Of a DNA stretch of 64,000 nt, positions 44,183 through 52,305 are shown piece by piece. Location: NCBI GenBank assembly GCA_006226425.1, contig SBGX01000031.1, positions 62,001 through 126,000 of the forward strand. Direction: 5' to 3'. The stretch's first letter is position 1. Each line of letters starts with the position of its first letter. The notes under the pieces were generated by a model, which searched no databases, was not told where the DNA came from, and was given only the letters and a program-made list of their open reading frames with translations. The DNA comes from Bacteroidota bacterium (lineage in GTDB: Bacteria; Bacteroidota; Bacteroidia; Flavobacteriales_D; Crocinitomicaceae). The position numbers and the translations under genes were made by a program.

Positions 44183-45073
44183 ATGTTATTTCGCCCTCAA
44201 GTTGAATTAAAAGGGCATTCCGGTGCTGTCTATACCCTTTGTGGTTCTTTTCCTTTTATTTACTCTGGAGCGGCTGACCGTTTCGTTGCCAGGTGGAATC
44301 TGGAATCCGGCCAACAGGAGGCATTCAGCATTCGCTGCGATGCCAGCATCTATGGATTGGTTGAAATTACTGACAGAAATCTCCTTTGTATGGGACTGAG
44401 TAATGGCTCTTTGCACATTATCGACCAGTTCAAAAAACAGGAAATCAGACATCTAAAAGCCCACCAGTCCGCGGTCTTTTCCATCCTTGAAAACCAGGAA
44501 TTAAAGCAGCTATACACCACAGATATGGAAGGAAACCTGGCCATCTGGAGTCTTCCGGATTTTAAATTAGAACTCTTCCTTCCTTTGGATACAGGAAAAA
44601 TCAGAAGTCTCAAGTTACACGATCAAAAGTTGTTCCTGGCTGGTCAGGATGGTTTTATTCGGATCTTTGATATGAACAATTTGAATGAACTGACGAACTG
44701 GAGGGCACATGAGGGAGGAGTCAATGAACTTCTTATTGACCATGAGGGAAAAATCATCAGTGCCGGAAAAGATGCCCACATCCGAATATGGGAAAAACAC
44801 GAAACTAACTACCGCCTGTTCAAGGAAATTCCAGCGCACCATTACGCCATCTATAGTCTCTGCTTCCTGAATGACGGGAAATACATGGCCTCAGCCAGTC
44901 GGGACAAATCCATTAAAATCTGGGACTGTGATTCCTGGAAGGTACTCCAAAAGATGGAACGAAAAGACGAAGGACACCAACATTCCGTCAATTTCCTGCT
45001 GAAAACATCAGAAAATTCTTTCGTTAGTGCCGGTGATGACGGCCGGATCATCTATTGGAAGTCACCGGCCTGA
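44183..45073 (+). CDS. WD40 repeat beta-propeller protein
   Basis: A 296-residue protein with about seven WD40 blades and no signal peptide. Blade endings of the W/x-D type are visible: FVARWNLES near residue 35, GNLAIWSLPDF near 118, GFIRIFDMNN near 155, AHIRIWEKHE near 200, KSIKIWDCDSW near 245 and GRIIYWKSPA at the C-terminus; GH dipeptides precede several (LKGHSGAVY). Propellers of this sort are protein-binding platforms. It follows the ComA-like gene by 3 bases and ends the trio. The partner could be the TPR protein (inference). Confidence 0.92.
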   Translation: MLFRPQVELKGHSGAVYTLCGSFPFIYSGAADRFVARWNLESGQQEAFSIRCDASIYGLVEITDRNLLCMGLSNGSLHIIDQFKKQEIRHLKAHQSAVFSILENQELKQLYTTDMEGNLAIWSLPDFKLELFLPLDTGKIRSLKLHDQKLFLAGQDGFIRIFDMNNLNELTNWRAHEGGVNELLIDHEGKIISAGKDAHIRIWEKHETNYRLFKEIPAHHYAIYSLCFLNDGKYMASASRDKSIKIWDCDSWKVLQKMERKDEGHQHSVNFLLKTSENSFVSAGDDGRIIYWKSPA

Positions 45074-45080
45074 TAGCACC

Positions 45081-45446
45081 TTATTTTTTACGTTTTTTGC
45101 TTGATTTGGCTTGAGGATTAAAATCCAGGCAAAGCTGTATCCAGTACTCGAGATCGTCTTCCAAATCAAATCCCTGAGGCGTGACGAAAGTATAGCCCTT
45201 CATCGGCCTTCCTGTAAAATCCATGGGAAGACACTCTTCCCGTTCGATGGCCTGCTCATAGGCCTCCTCTCCAATTCTAGCCATCAATAAATTGTCATCC
45301 AGTTTTTTATCTCTATGGATTCCACAAAGCATTTTATCGTCCACTTTAAAACACAATCCGCCCATCATCCGAAGTTCAGAGAATTCCACATTTTTTTCTT
45401 TCAGGCAATTTCGTATGCGATCCGCCAAAAACTCATCATAAGCCAT
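45081..45446 (-). CDS. TfoX/Sxy N-terminal domain protein
   Basis: A 121-residue protein matching the stand-alone TfoX N-terminal domain: FSELRMMGGLCFKVDDKMLCGI near residue 21-42 (the M-x-G-x-x-F-x-x-D pattern) and GRPMKGYTFVTPQGF near 78-92. It ends in a basic tail (KSSKKRKK). In gammaproteobacteria TfoX activates competence, but short stand-alone versions in Bacteroidota are of unknown role, so competence should not be assumed. It converges with the WD40 gene. Confidence 0.87.
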   Translation of the reverse strand: MAYDEFLADRIRNCLKEKNVEFSELRMMGGLCFKVDDKMLCGIHRDKKLDDNLLMARIGEEAYEQAIEREECLPMDFTGRPMKGYTFVTPQGFDLEDDLEYWIQLCLDFNPQAKSSKKRKK

Positions 45447-45517
45447 AAACCATCTATTTTGAATCAGTTAAGTCAATCTATTGGAGAACTAAATTGCATA
45501 TTTTTTTTGATTATCCC

Positions 45518-45525
45518 TATATTTG
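45518..45525 (+). promoter_or_regulatory. -7 element of the large secreted protein gene
   Basis: TATATTTG lies 22 bases before the ATG at 45548, with ATTG 21 bases upstream of it. Confidence 0.5.
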
Positions 45526-45547
45526 TTATCAATCCTAATCACAAGCC

Positions 45548-48466
45548 ATGAGCGTTCTATTCCCCTTTCGAAAAGTTCCACTATTATTATCCGCTTCTCT
45601 ACTATATTTTTCTATGAGCTATGGTCAGGGATACATCTGGTCCAATCACATTGGCCACGGAGTTGTTGGGGAACTAAACATTGACGTTGGCAAATCCATT
45701 GTTGTCATGGAAGACGGAACTCACTATGTTGCAGGTGCTTCTGATGGTGGTTTTTTGGGAAAATTCGACGCCGATGGCAATGAAATTTGGTCGAGCCACA
45801 TGAGTAGTGTCACCAATGGACTCATCGATATCAGTCAAATCGTAGCCGATGCTGATGGCAATGTCTACATGGTCGGAATTTTTGAACTAAGTATTAAATT
45901 CAAAACAGGATCCGGAACCATTGAATTGACTGGGTCAGGACAAGATCAGGAAGATATTTTTGTAGCTAAATTCAATCCACAGGGTAAAGCCCTTTGGGCA
46001 CGCGGGGCAGTTGGAAGCGGAAGATTTTCGGCCTACCAATTAGCACTTGACAAGGACAATAATGTGTATGTTCCCATGAATATCAAAGATATCGCCAATA
46101 TCAATGCGGGCGGGGGAAACACAGTGAACGTCGATGGGATTGATCATGACATTTTTCTCGTCAAATACGACTCAGACGGGAACTACCTTTCGAATACCCA
46201 ATTTGCCAGTTTCAATTCCAAAAATTGTCGGGTCATTGAAATTGATGATTTGGGGCGAATTTACCTGGGAGGACGTGCATTTACCTTTGACATCGATCCC
46301 GGTCCTGATCAGGTAAATGTGAACAACTGCTTCCTTGCGAGGTTTTCAAGTGACATGACATTGGACTGGGCTTTTAGTCTGAGCGGCTCCTGGACAGCAC
46401 CCTTTGACATCGAAATCGGATCTGATTATAGCATGTATGTCGGTGGGACCTCCGGAACAACCTACTTCGACTATGAAAATGCCGCCGGACTTGTTTCTCC
46501 CCGGGGAAGCACAGATGCCTTTGTTGCCAAATACGATTCTCTGGGTAAATTCTTATGGGTTGCCGGAATGGGAGGTGACGACCAAAGCAGTGAAGAAAGT
46601 GTGCGATCTCTCAAAGTTGATCAACATGGTCAAGTCGCTTGTATTGGAACTTTTTCTGCAGATAATTTTTCTGATTTTGATCCGGGTCCTGACACCCTGC
46701 AATTACCTGGCAAGGGCCTGAACGATATTTTCTACGTGACACTTGACAGCCTGGGACAACTTGCCTGGGCGGGAGCCATCGGAGCATCAAACAGCGATCA
46801 GGGCTATTCAATTGGAATCGATCAATATGAAAACATCTATGGAACAGGTGCTTTTCTATTCACAGCAGACTTTGACCTGGGAGCCGATACCAAAAACATG
46901 ACAGCCAACGGTTCCGCAGACCTCTTTATCTCCAAATATTGTCTCCATCCTCCACGAATGGCAGATAGCATAGCTGGTGGAAACGAAGCTTGTCGAGGTT
47001 TTAGCAAAACATTCTCTACCATTGGTTTATTCAATGCAGATAGCTACGAATGGACAGTGCCAGCAGGTGCTACGATTTCTTCCGGACAAGGAAGCAACAC
47101 GATTACTGTTCTTTTTGGAAGTTCTGCTCAGGACGGTGTAATCACTGTCAAGGGAATCAATCCTTGTGGATCTGGCAAAGCCTATGAATTAGCTGTTACC
47201 ATTATCAATTCCCCTCCTATTCAACCTAGTAATCTGAGTGGAACATTTGAAGTTTGTCAGGGAACCGCCGGTATTGAATTTCAAGTTGATCCAATGACTG
47301 ATATTTTGGGCTATGAGTGGACACTTCCGGATGGAGCTAATATCACTCAGGGCGATAACAGCAATCACATCACCGTTCACTTCACGAAACAGGCAATCAG
47401 TGGAAACGTTTCGGTAGCGGCCATCAATGGTTGCGGAACGGGAACTCCTATTTCTCAAAGTATCCAAATCAATCCGCTCCCGGTTCAAACTGTACTTGTC
47501 TCGATGCCAGATCGCGTTTGTGCCGGAGATACGGTTAACGTCACCTGCGAAAGTGAATTCGCGGATACCTACACCTGGTCCATCCCAGGAGCCTGGGTCA
47601 TTGTCGGAAGTGATAATCAGGCCAGTGCTCAAATTGTGATGAACGAAAGTCCCGCACTTCAGTTCTCCGTCAAAGGAACAAACAGTTGTGGAGATGGGAC
47701 GAGTAAGACCTTTCCTGTATTTATGGATACTGAAATTCCTGGCAAGCCAGGAGAAATTGTTGGTACCGAGAGCATTTGTGCACCGGATGGTACCTTTGGC
47801 TATTCGATCAATGCCGTAAGCGGAGCTTCTTCTTATCAATGGAACTTGCCACCGAATACGACACTTGTTTCTGGTGGAGGAACCTCCGTGCAAATTGATT
47901 ACCCTGAAAATGCGGAAAGTGGAACAATCGAAGTAAGTGCCTCCAATGCTTGCGGGGCCAGTGAAATTTCAAGCATCCAGATCAACGTTGGGCAGAACCC
48001 GGTCACTCCGGTGATCACGCAGCAGGGAGATAGTTTATTGGTGGATACAGAACTCCATGTTCAATGGTATGATCAAAATGGAGAAATTGTTGGGGCTACT
48101 CTCCCCTACTACATTCCTGCGTTTAATGGATTCTACTACTGTATCGTCGACGACGGTACCTGCTTTTCAGAGGCTTCCAATGAGATTGAAATCACCACTC
48201 TTTCTATTGATCAGTTAAACAACATTTCATTTAGGATTGCCCCGAACCCGGCTTCTGATGAATGTATTGTCCAGCTTAAAAGTGTCAATAAACACACTCG
48301 GATTAATTTACGAGACATCAGTGGAAAGAGCGTTTCCGTTCCGATCGAACAAATTGGGAATTCCACTTACCGCTTGTCATTGCAGCATTTGCGGAGAGGA
48401 ATTTACCTCATCGAATTGAACGAATCAGGCAGAATTCTAATAAGTCAAAAACTGATTAAGCTATAA
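45548..48466 (+). CDS. Large secreted PKD-type protein with type IX secretion sorting tail
   Basis: A 972-residue exported protein. A signal peptide (LLLSASLLYFSMSYGQ, to about residue 27) is followed by about 430 residues of SBBP-like beta-propeller repeats with GNVYMVG, GRIYLGGRA, DAFVAKYDSLGKFLWV and ENIYGTGAF elements, which are often found in surface adhesins. Four or five PKD/Ig-like repeats follow (residues about 470-800), each with a Cys pair (SIAGGNEACRG, FEVCQGTAG, DRVCAGDTV, ESICAPDG). The C-terminus (IAPNPASDECIVQL to LKRGIYLIEL-like LRRGIYLIELNESG, SQKLIKL) is a type A sorting domain. It should be on or outside the cell surface. Confidence 0.9.
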   Translation: MSVLFPFRKVPLLLSASLLYFSMSYGQGYIWSNHIGHGVVGELNIDVGKSIVVMEDGTHYVAGASDGGFLGKFDADGNEIWSSHMSSVTNGLIDISQIVADADGNVYMVGIFELSIKFKTGSGTIELTGSGQDQEDIFVAKFNPQGKALWARGAVGSGRFSAYQLALDKDNNVYVPMNIKDIANINAGGGNTVNVDGIDHDIFLVKYDSDGNYLSNTQFASFNSKNCRVIEIDDLGRIYLGGRAFTFDIDPGPDQVNVNNCFLARFSSDMTLDWAFSLSGSWTAPFDIEIGSDYSMYVGGTSGTTYFDYENAAGLVSPRGSTDAFVAKYDSLGKFLWVAGMGGDDQSSEESVRSLKVDQHGQVACIGTFSADNFSDFDPGPDTLQLPGKGLNDIFYVTLDSLGQLAWAGAIGASNSDQGYSIGIDQYENIYGTGAFLFTADFDLGADTKNMTANGSADLFISKYCLHPPRMADSIAGGNEACRGFSKTFSTIGLFNADSYEWTVPAGATISSGQGSNTITVLFGSSAQDGVITVKGINPCGSGKAYELAVTIINSPPIQPSNLSGTFEVCQGTAGIEFQVDPMTDILGYEWTLPDGANITQGDNSNHITVHFTKQAISGNVSVAAINGCGTGTPISQSIQINPLPVQTVLVSMPDRVCAGDTVNVTCESEFADTYTWSIPGAWVIVGSDNQASAQIVMNESPALQFSVKGTNSCGDGTSKTFPVFMDTEIPGKPGEIVGTESICAPDGTFGYSINAVSGASSYQWNLPPNTTLVSGGGTSVQIDYPENAESGTIEVSASNACGASEISSIQINVGQNPVTPVITQQGDSLLVDTELHVQWYDQNGEIVGATLPYYIPAFNGFYYCIVDDGTCFSEASNEIEITTLSIDQLNNISFRIAPNPASDECIVQLKSVNKHTRINLRDISGKSVSVPIEQIGNSTYRLSLQHLRRGIYLIELNESGRILISQKLIKL

Positions 48467-48484
48467 TTTTCTTTCTCCCTACAA

Positions 48485-49273
48485 ATGGAAGAAACAGTCT
48501 TTCAGGAAGGTTTAAACGCCTCCCATTTCCTTTGGAACGGAGATTTTCACGGTATTCATCAATTTCCGGAACAAATTCCCATTCACATCTCTGATTGGAG
48601 TCTAATCCGTGGAAAACGGCTGGGGATCATGGCAGAACAGGCGATTATTCAGTCCTTTCAAAAGCATCCGGATTATACTTTCCTGGGAGCTAATATTCAA
48701 ATCAACTCGGAGCAACAAACACTTGGGGAACTAGATGTGATTCTCAAGCAGGGCGAACGAATAATCCACCTGGAAATTTGCTACAAATTCTACCTTTACG
48801 ACGCGAAATTCGAGCACTCAGAAATCCCCTATTGGATTGGTCCGAATCGAAAGGATAGTTTGGCAGAAAAGGTTCAGAAAATCCGGGACCGACAATTCCC
48901 ATTGATTCAATCACCCGAAGCACAGTCCAAATTGAATCTGCCGAAAGAACTACAAGTATCCCAATACTCCTATTTTCTGGCAGAATTATTTACACCGGAG
49001 CAATTCGATATTTCCAAACAGCATTCCATCAACAATAAATGTATCAGGGGGCACTTCTATCGCCTGGAAGAACTATACAAATTCAGCAACGATCGTTTCC
49101 ATATCCTGGAAAAACGCGACTGGATCAATACCCCACATAGACAGGCTCCCTGGTTGACTTACCGGGAATTTATGGTCTTGGCTCAAACATCTATCAACGA
49201 CAGAAAAAGTCTTCTCTATTGGAGGATGGACTCAGAACAAAAAATTCACAAATCATTTGTCTGCTGGTGGTAA
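48485..49273 (+). CDS. DUF1853 family protein, PD-(D/E)XK-like
   Basis: A 262-residue protein of the DUF1853 family. The core reads LGELDVILKQGERIIHLEICYKFYLYD near residues 78-105, the E-x-D ... E-x-x-x-K pattern of the PD-(D/E)XK nuclease fold, then PYWIGPNRKDSLAEKVQKI near 117-135. Whether it cuts nucleic acid is not known. It starts 18 bases after the big secreted gene, but has no link with it in function that I can see. Confidence 0.8.
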   Translation: MEETVFQEGLNASHFLWNGDFHGIHQFPEQIPIHISDWSLIRGKRLGIMAEQAIIQSFQKHPDYTFLGANIQINSEQQTLGELDVILKQGERIIHLEICYKFYLYDAKFEHSEIPYWIGPNRKDSLAEKVQKIRDRQFPLIQSPEAQSKLNLPKELQVSQYSYFLAELFTPEQFDISKQHSINNKCIRGHFYRLEELYKFSNDRFHILEKRDWINTPHRQAPWLTYREFMVLAQTSINDRKSLLYWRMDSEQKIHKSFVCWW

Positions 49274-49282
49274 TCCTTCTAT

Positions 49283-49480
49283 TTACTTCTTCTTTCCGAC
49301 AAGCAAATCTCTAACATCCACGTCCAAAATATCCGCAATGTCATTCAATATTTTCAAACTCGGCTGTCTCCTATTTTGAACATAAGAATTCACCATATTG
49401 TAACTTTTTTTTAACCTTTCAGCTAACCAAGTTTGCTTAATACCTTTCTCTTCAAGTACTTCTTTAATCCGATTCATCAC
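49283..49480 (-). CDS. Small XRE-type helix-turn-helix regulator
   Basis: A 65-residue protein that is a single Cro/CI HTH: the helix-turn-helix is IKQTWLAERLKKSYNMVNSYVQNRRQPSLKILNDIADILDVDVRDLLV spread over residues 14-60, and the tail is GKKK. No effector domain is present. It is a lone gene with a strong promoter about 60 bases upstream. The first Met (49480) or second (49477) could be used. Its targets are unknown; the closest candidate gene is the GIN lipoprotein, but the direction is not shared in an operon. Confidence 0.85.
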   Translation of the reverse strand: MMNRIKEVLEEKGIKQTWLAERLKKSYNMVNSYVQNRRQPSLKILNDIADILDVDVRDLLVGKKK

Positions 49481-49547
49481 ACAAAATCAATTACAACATT
49501 AGGATAAGTTAGGGAAAAGGAGTAGAGTTTTTAAAACTTATTTGATA

Positions 49548-49578
49548 CAAAATTAGCAATTTATAATCTAATACCAAA
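49548..49578 (-). promoter_or_regulatory. Consensus promoter of the XRE regulator
   Basis: On the minus strand TTTG (49578-49575), 19 bases, TAATTTTG (49555-49548): an exact consensus match. It leaves a leader of about 60 bases before the ATG at 49480. The rest of 49481-49772 is very AT-rich and shows no convincing gene. Confidence 0.75.
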
Positions 49579-49772
49579 CAAAACTTTGCTCTGCCCCCTT
49601 TCTTCTAACATAACAAATGAGGTTGAAATATGTTCAAATCAGGAAAAGCAAAAACTACATCCAAATATTCACACTTTTTCACTCAACTAATAACATTTTT
49701 GAGTATTATATCTCTCAATACAAGTGAAAATGCTGTGAAAGATGAACGATATCGACTATTCTATTTACACTC

Positions 49773-50492
49773 TTATTTTTTATTGACTCTGGAGGCTCCA
49801 GAAATACTTATTTCATCAATCTGCCCATCTCCCTTATAATTCAGAGTACTGGCTCCTGAGGCTTCTATATCCAGACTTTTGTTCACGGTCAACGATGTTT
49901 GGCTTGCCCCTGAAATCCTGATATTCAAATCATCACAAGAGAATCCGTAATCTTTCAGCGTACTCGCACCAGATACTTCAGCATCCAGCTTTTTTGCCTT
50001 TCCCCAGGTAGATGCAGTAGAAGCTCCACTTTGTTCGATTCGGAGCGAATTAGCATCAAATTCTCCGGTGAAGAAACTTGCTCCCGATAAATCCAGATCA
50101 AGCTCCTCCCCTTTCCAGGCGTTTTTAGCCTCCACATGTGCCGCTCCCGAAAGTTCAAGTTCTTTAAGGTTTTCAACTCGGACATATACATGAATCGTTG
50201 CATGTGACTTGATTCGAACGTTATTTTTCATTCGAATTCTTAAATTTCCTGAAACCACGTCCGTAAGAATGTACTTGTGAAGATTCGAATTGGCTTCTAC
50301 CTTCACTTCATGCTCTCCCTGTTCAAAGATTAATTCCACCTCTAATCCGTGCGAAACTTCAATTCCTGTAAAATCACTTACGTATCGGATCTCCGTTGTA
50401 ATTTCACTAGAGGGGGTCACCCGTTCTTTCTGGCAAGATGCCGTAAACCATACCCCTGCGATTAAACTCAATAATAAACTACTTTTCATCAT
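49773..50492 (-). CDS. GIN-domain (DUF2807) lipoprotein
   Basis: A 239-residue lipoprotein. The leader ends in a lipobox (GVWFTASCQKE, Cys near residue 20). The mature part is a DUF2807/GIN domain, a two-sided beta-helix with repeats such as LSGASFFTGEF, QSGASTASTWGKAKKLDAEVSGAS, ISGASQTSL and ASGASTLNYKG; the GAS triplet recurs at the turns. The family is annotated as putative adhesin head, but its biological role is open. Start may be the first or second Met. It lies downstream of the sigma/anti-sigma cluster on the same strand, 60 bases from the STN gene. Confidence 0.9.
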   Translation of the reverse strand: MMKSSLLLSLIAGVWFTASCQKERVTPSSEITTEIRYVSDFTGIEVSHGLEVELIFEQGEHEVKVEANSNLHKYILTDVVSGNLRIRMKNNVRIKSHATIHVYVRVENLKELELSGAAHVEAKNAWKGEELDLDLSGASFFTGEFDANSLRIEQSGASTASTWGKAKKLDAEVSGASTLKDYGFSCDDLNIRISGASQTSLTVNKSLDIEASGASTLNYKGDGQIDEISISGASRVNKK

Positions 50493-50553
50493 TTCAATTT
50501 TTAATGTTCCTTTCTCTTAGGACAACGAAATGAAGAAGTACCCTACCTCACAA

Positions 50554-52305
50554 TTAAAATAATCTGAATCCCATCTGAATCCCCAACCAGGCCTTGAAAT
50601 TGTAATTTTTAGACTGTTCAAAAATGCTTGAATATGGCCCCAAATCATAGAGTCTTTCAAACTGGTTCCCTGCGTTCATTGGTGATTGTAAAAGTCGAAC
50701 AGAAGGACCTATGAAAAATGCCAGTTTTCGCTTCAACTGCCAGTTAAGTCCCATATTCACAGAATGAAGGAATTGTGTTTTACCCCCCAATTGATAGGCG
50801 CGAAGCAATTGGCTTTGAAGGTCCAGGTAAATCTTTGTTTTCCGTCCCAGACGAACAGAACTCCCCAATCCGTACCCCAATCCCCAGTGGGTCAATTCCT
50901 TCCCGGAAAAACGCAGCGCATAGCTAAAAATGTTATAAAACGAATTTACACCCGTCCGAAATGCCACCTGATATGGCCAGGCTTCATTAACTCCCAATTC
51001 TAATTGGTGCAGCCCCTTTCTTGAATAAGAAAACAAACCGAAAGGTGTTCCTGAAATGCTATCGCTAAAATTGAATAGTGCGAGCTGAGCTCCATTCATT
51101 CTCTGTGCAACATTCATTATCGGGGCCAATTGAAGTCCTTGAAATTGATCTCCGGCCACATTTCCAAATCCAGAAATCTGAGTTCCCCTGGATCCATTAC
51201 CACAACGATTCCAAAGTCCTGCAATCTGCATTCCGCTCAAGCTTGTTCCTACCGAATTATACACCCCGCTGATCTGGGTTCCCCTCAAATTTCCACGAAC
51301 GCGATTGTGAACCCCACTTATTTGGGTTCCCATAAAATCTGCGTCATTCAAATTCGTAACTCCAGCGATCTGAAGTCCCTGCTGCTTTCCTCCCACCAGA
51401 TTAAATATTCCGGCTATTTGCAAATAGCTAACAGAATCCCATACCATGTTAAAAAGCCCTCCTATTTCCATCCGTCTGACAGCTCCATTAAAACCTCCCA
51501 ACACATTGAAGGAATAGTCTACCTCGGTAATCCCGCTCAATTTTCCATTCGTTCCAATATACGGCAGCAATGAGACCTGGCTCCTTCTTAGAATGCGCTC
51601 TTTGAAATTGGAAATATTCGCCTTTTGTTCCTCGGAAAGCTCAAATTCACGCAGTCGATTCATCCATTTTTTTAAGTTCCCTGATAAGCGCTTGCTCAAA
51701 GCCGAATCCTCCTGTAAAAGTGGCTCCAATTCGATGGTCAACAGCTGATGACCGCTACCCCGATAATTAAAACTGGTATCCCGATAGCCCTCTTTCCGGA
51801 CCGTCAATACCAGTTCTTTTCTCTTTTTAAAATCGAGTTGATAATATCCGTATTCATCCGACACGGCTGAAATCAAGCTTAAAGAATCGAACACACTGGC
51901 ATAGGTCACTTTTCTTCCACTTTGTGCATCTACAATGTATCCACTGATACTCAAGCCAGCATCTTCTACTTTTGCTCCGGGCTTCAGCACAATATAGTTT
52001 CCCCGTTCCTTATACGTTAATTTCCCTTGAAAAAGATCATCCAAAATTTCACGTGTGGTGCGATCTTTATAAAAACGTACGAGACGATCATTTTCCGGGA
52101 CCAAATCTGTTCGATAGGCAAAAGTATATCCTCCCAATTTTTCCATTTTCGAAAGGACTTCTTTGGTGGACTCCCCCTTCAGCTCGAGGCTCATAGGGCG
52201 TTCCAGAGGGGGAATCTTTCCCTGCCCAATCGATAAAAAGGGAAAAAGGATCAGGCAAAATAGCCCCAAAAACAATTTATTCAAATCAGTTGCATGCCTT
52301 CCCAT
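50554..52305 (-). CDS. STN and carboxypeptidase-regulatory-like protein with (G-x-Q-I-x-G) repeat domain
   Basis: About 583 residues from ATG 52305 (596 from 52344). A signal peptide (to about residue 30) is followed by an STN secretin/TonB short domain (LELKGESTKEVLSKMEKLGGYTFAY onward), a carboxypeptidase-regulatory-like domain (ISGYIVDAQSGRKVTYASVF near residues 120-190), a helical stretch, and about seven repeats of roughly 20 residues with G-x-Q-I-A/S-G-x-x-N (LQIAGVTN, TQISGVHN, TQISGVYN, MQIAGLWN). The last 170 residues look like barrel strands ending IQMGFRLF, with the terminal Phe usual for outer-membrane proteins. There is no plug or TonB barrel. It overlaps the FecR gene by 20 bases. 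Confidence 0.8.
   Translation of the reverse strand: MGRHATDLNKLFLGLFCLILFPFLSIGQGKIPPLERPMSLELKGESTKEVLSKMEKLGGYTFAYRTDLVPENDRLVRFYKDRTTREILDDLFQGKLTYKERGNYIVLKPGAKVEDAGLSISGYIVDAQSGRKVTYASVFDSLSLISAVSDEYGYYQLDFKKRKELVLTVRKEGYRDTSFNYRGSGHQLLTIELEPLLQEDSALSKRLSGNLKKWMNRLREFELSEEQKANISNFKERILRRSQVSLLPYIGTNGKLSGITEVDYSFNVLGGFNGAVRRMEIGGLFNMVWDSVSYLQIAGIFNLVGGKQQGLQIAGVTNLNDADFMGTQISGVHNRVRGNLRGTQISGVYNSVGTSLSGMQIAGLWNRCGNGSRGTQISGFGNVAGDQFQGLQLAPIMNVAQRMNGAQLALFNFSDSISGTPFGLFSYSRKGLHQLELGVNEAWPYQVAFRTGVNSFYNIFSYALRFSGKELTHWGLGYGLGSSVRLGRKTKIYLDLQSQLLRAYQLGGKTQFLHSVNMGLNWQLKRKLAFFIGPSVRLLQSPMNAGNQFERLYDLGPYSSIFEQSKNYNFKAWLGIQMGFRLF

Noticed and set aside
45081-45446. TfoX-like gene as evidence of natural competence
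   Set aside because: Only the stand-alone N-terminal domain is present and no com genes are nearby, so competence is not supported.
47189-47893. A 234-codon minus-strand frame within the large secreted protein gene
   Set aside because: It lies wholly antisense to a well-supported gene with signal peptide, repeats and sorting tail, and its translation shows no domain. It is a shadow of the codon bias of the plus-strand gene.
49630-49839. Small plus-strand frame in the AT-rich gap between the XRE and GIN genes
   Set aside because: It overlaps the end of the GIN lipoprotein, has no promoter or conserved-looking composition, and its Leu/Ile/Ser-rich product fits AT-rich noise.
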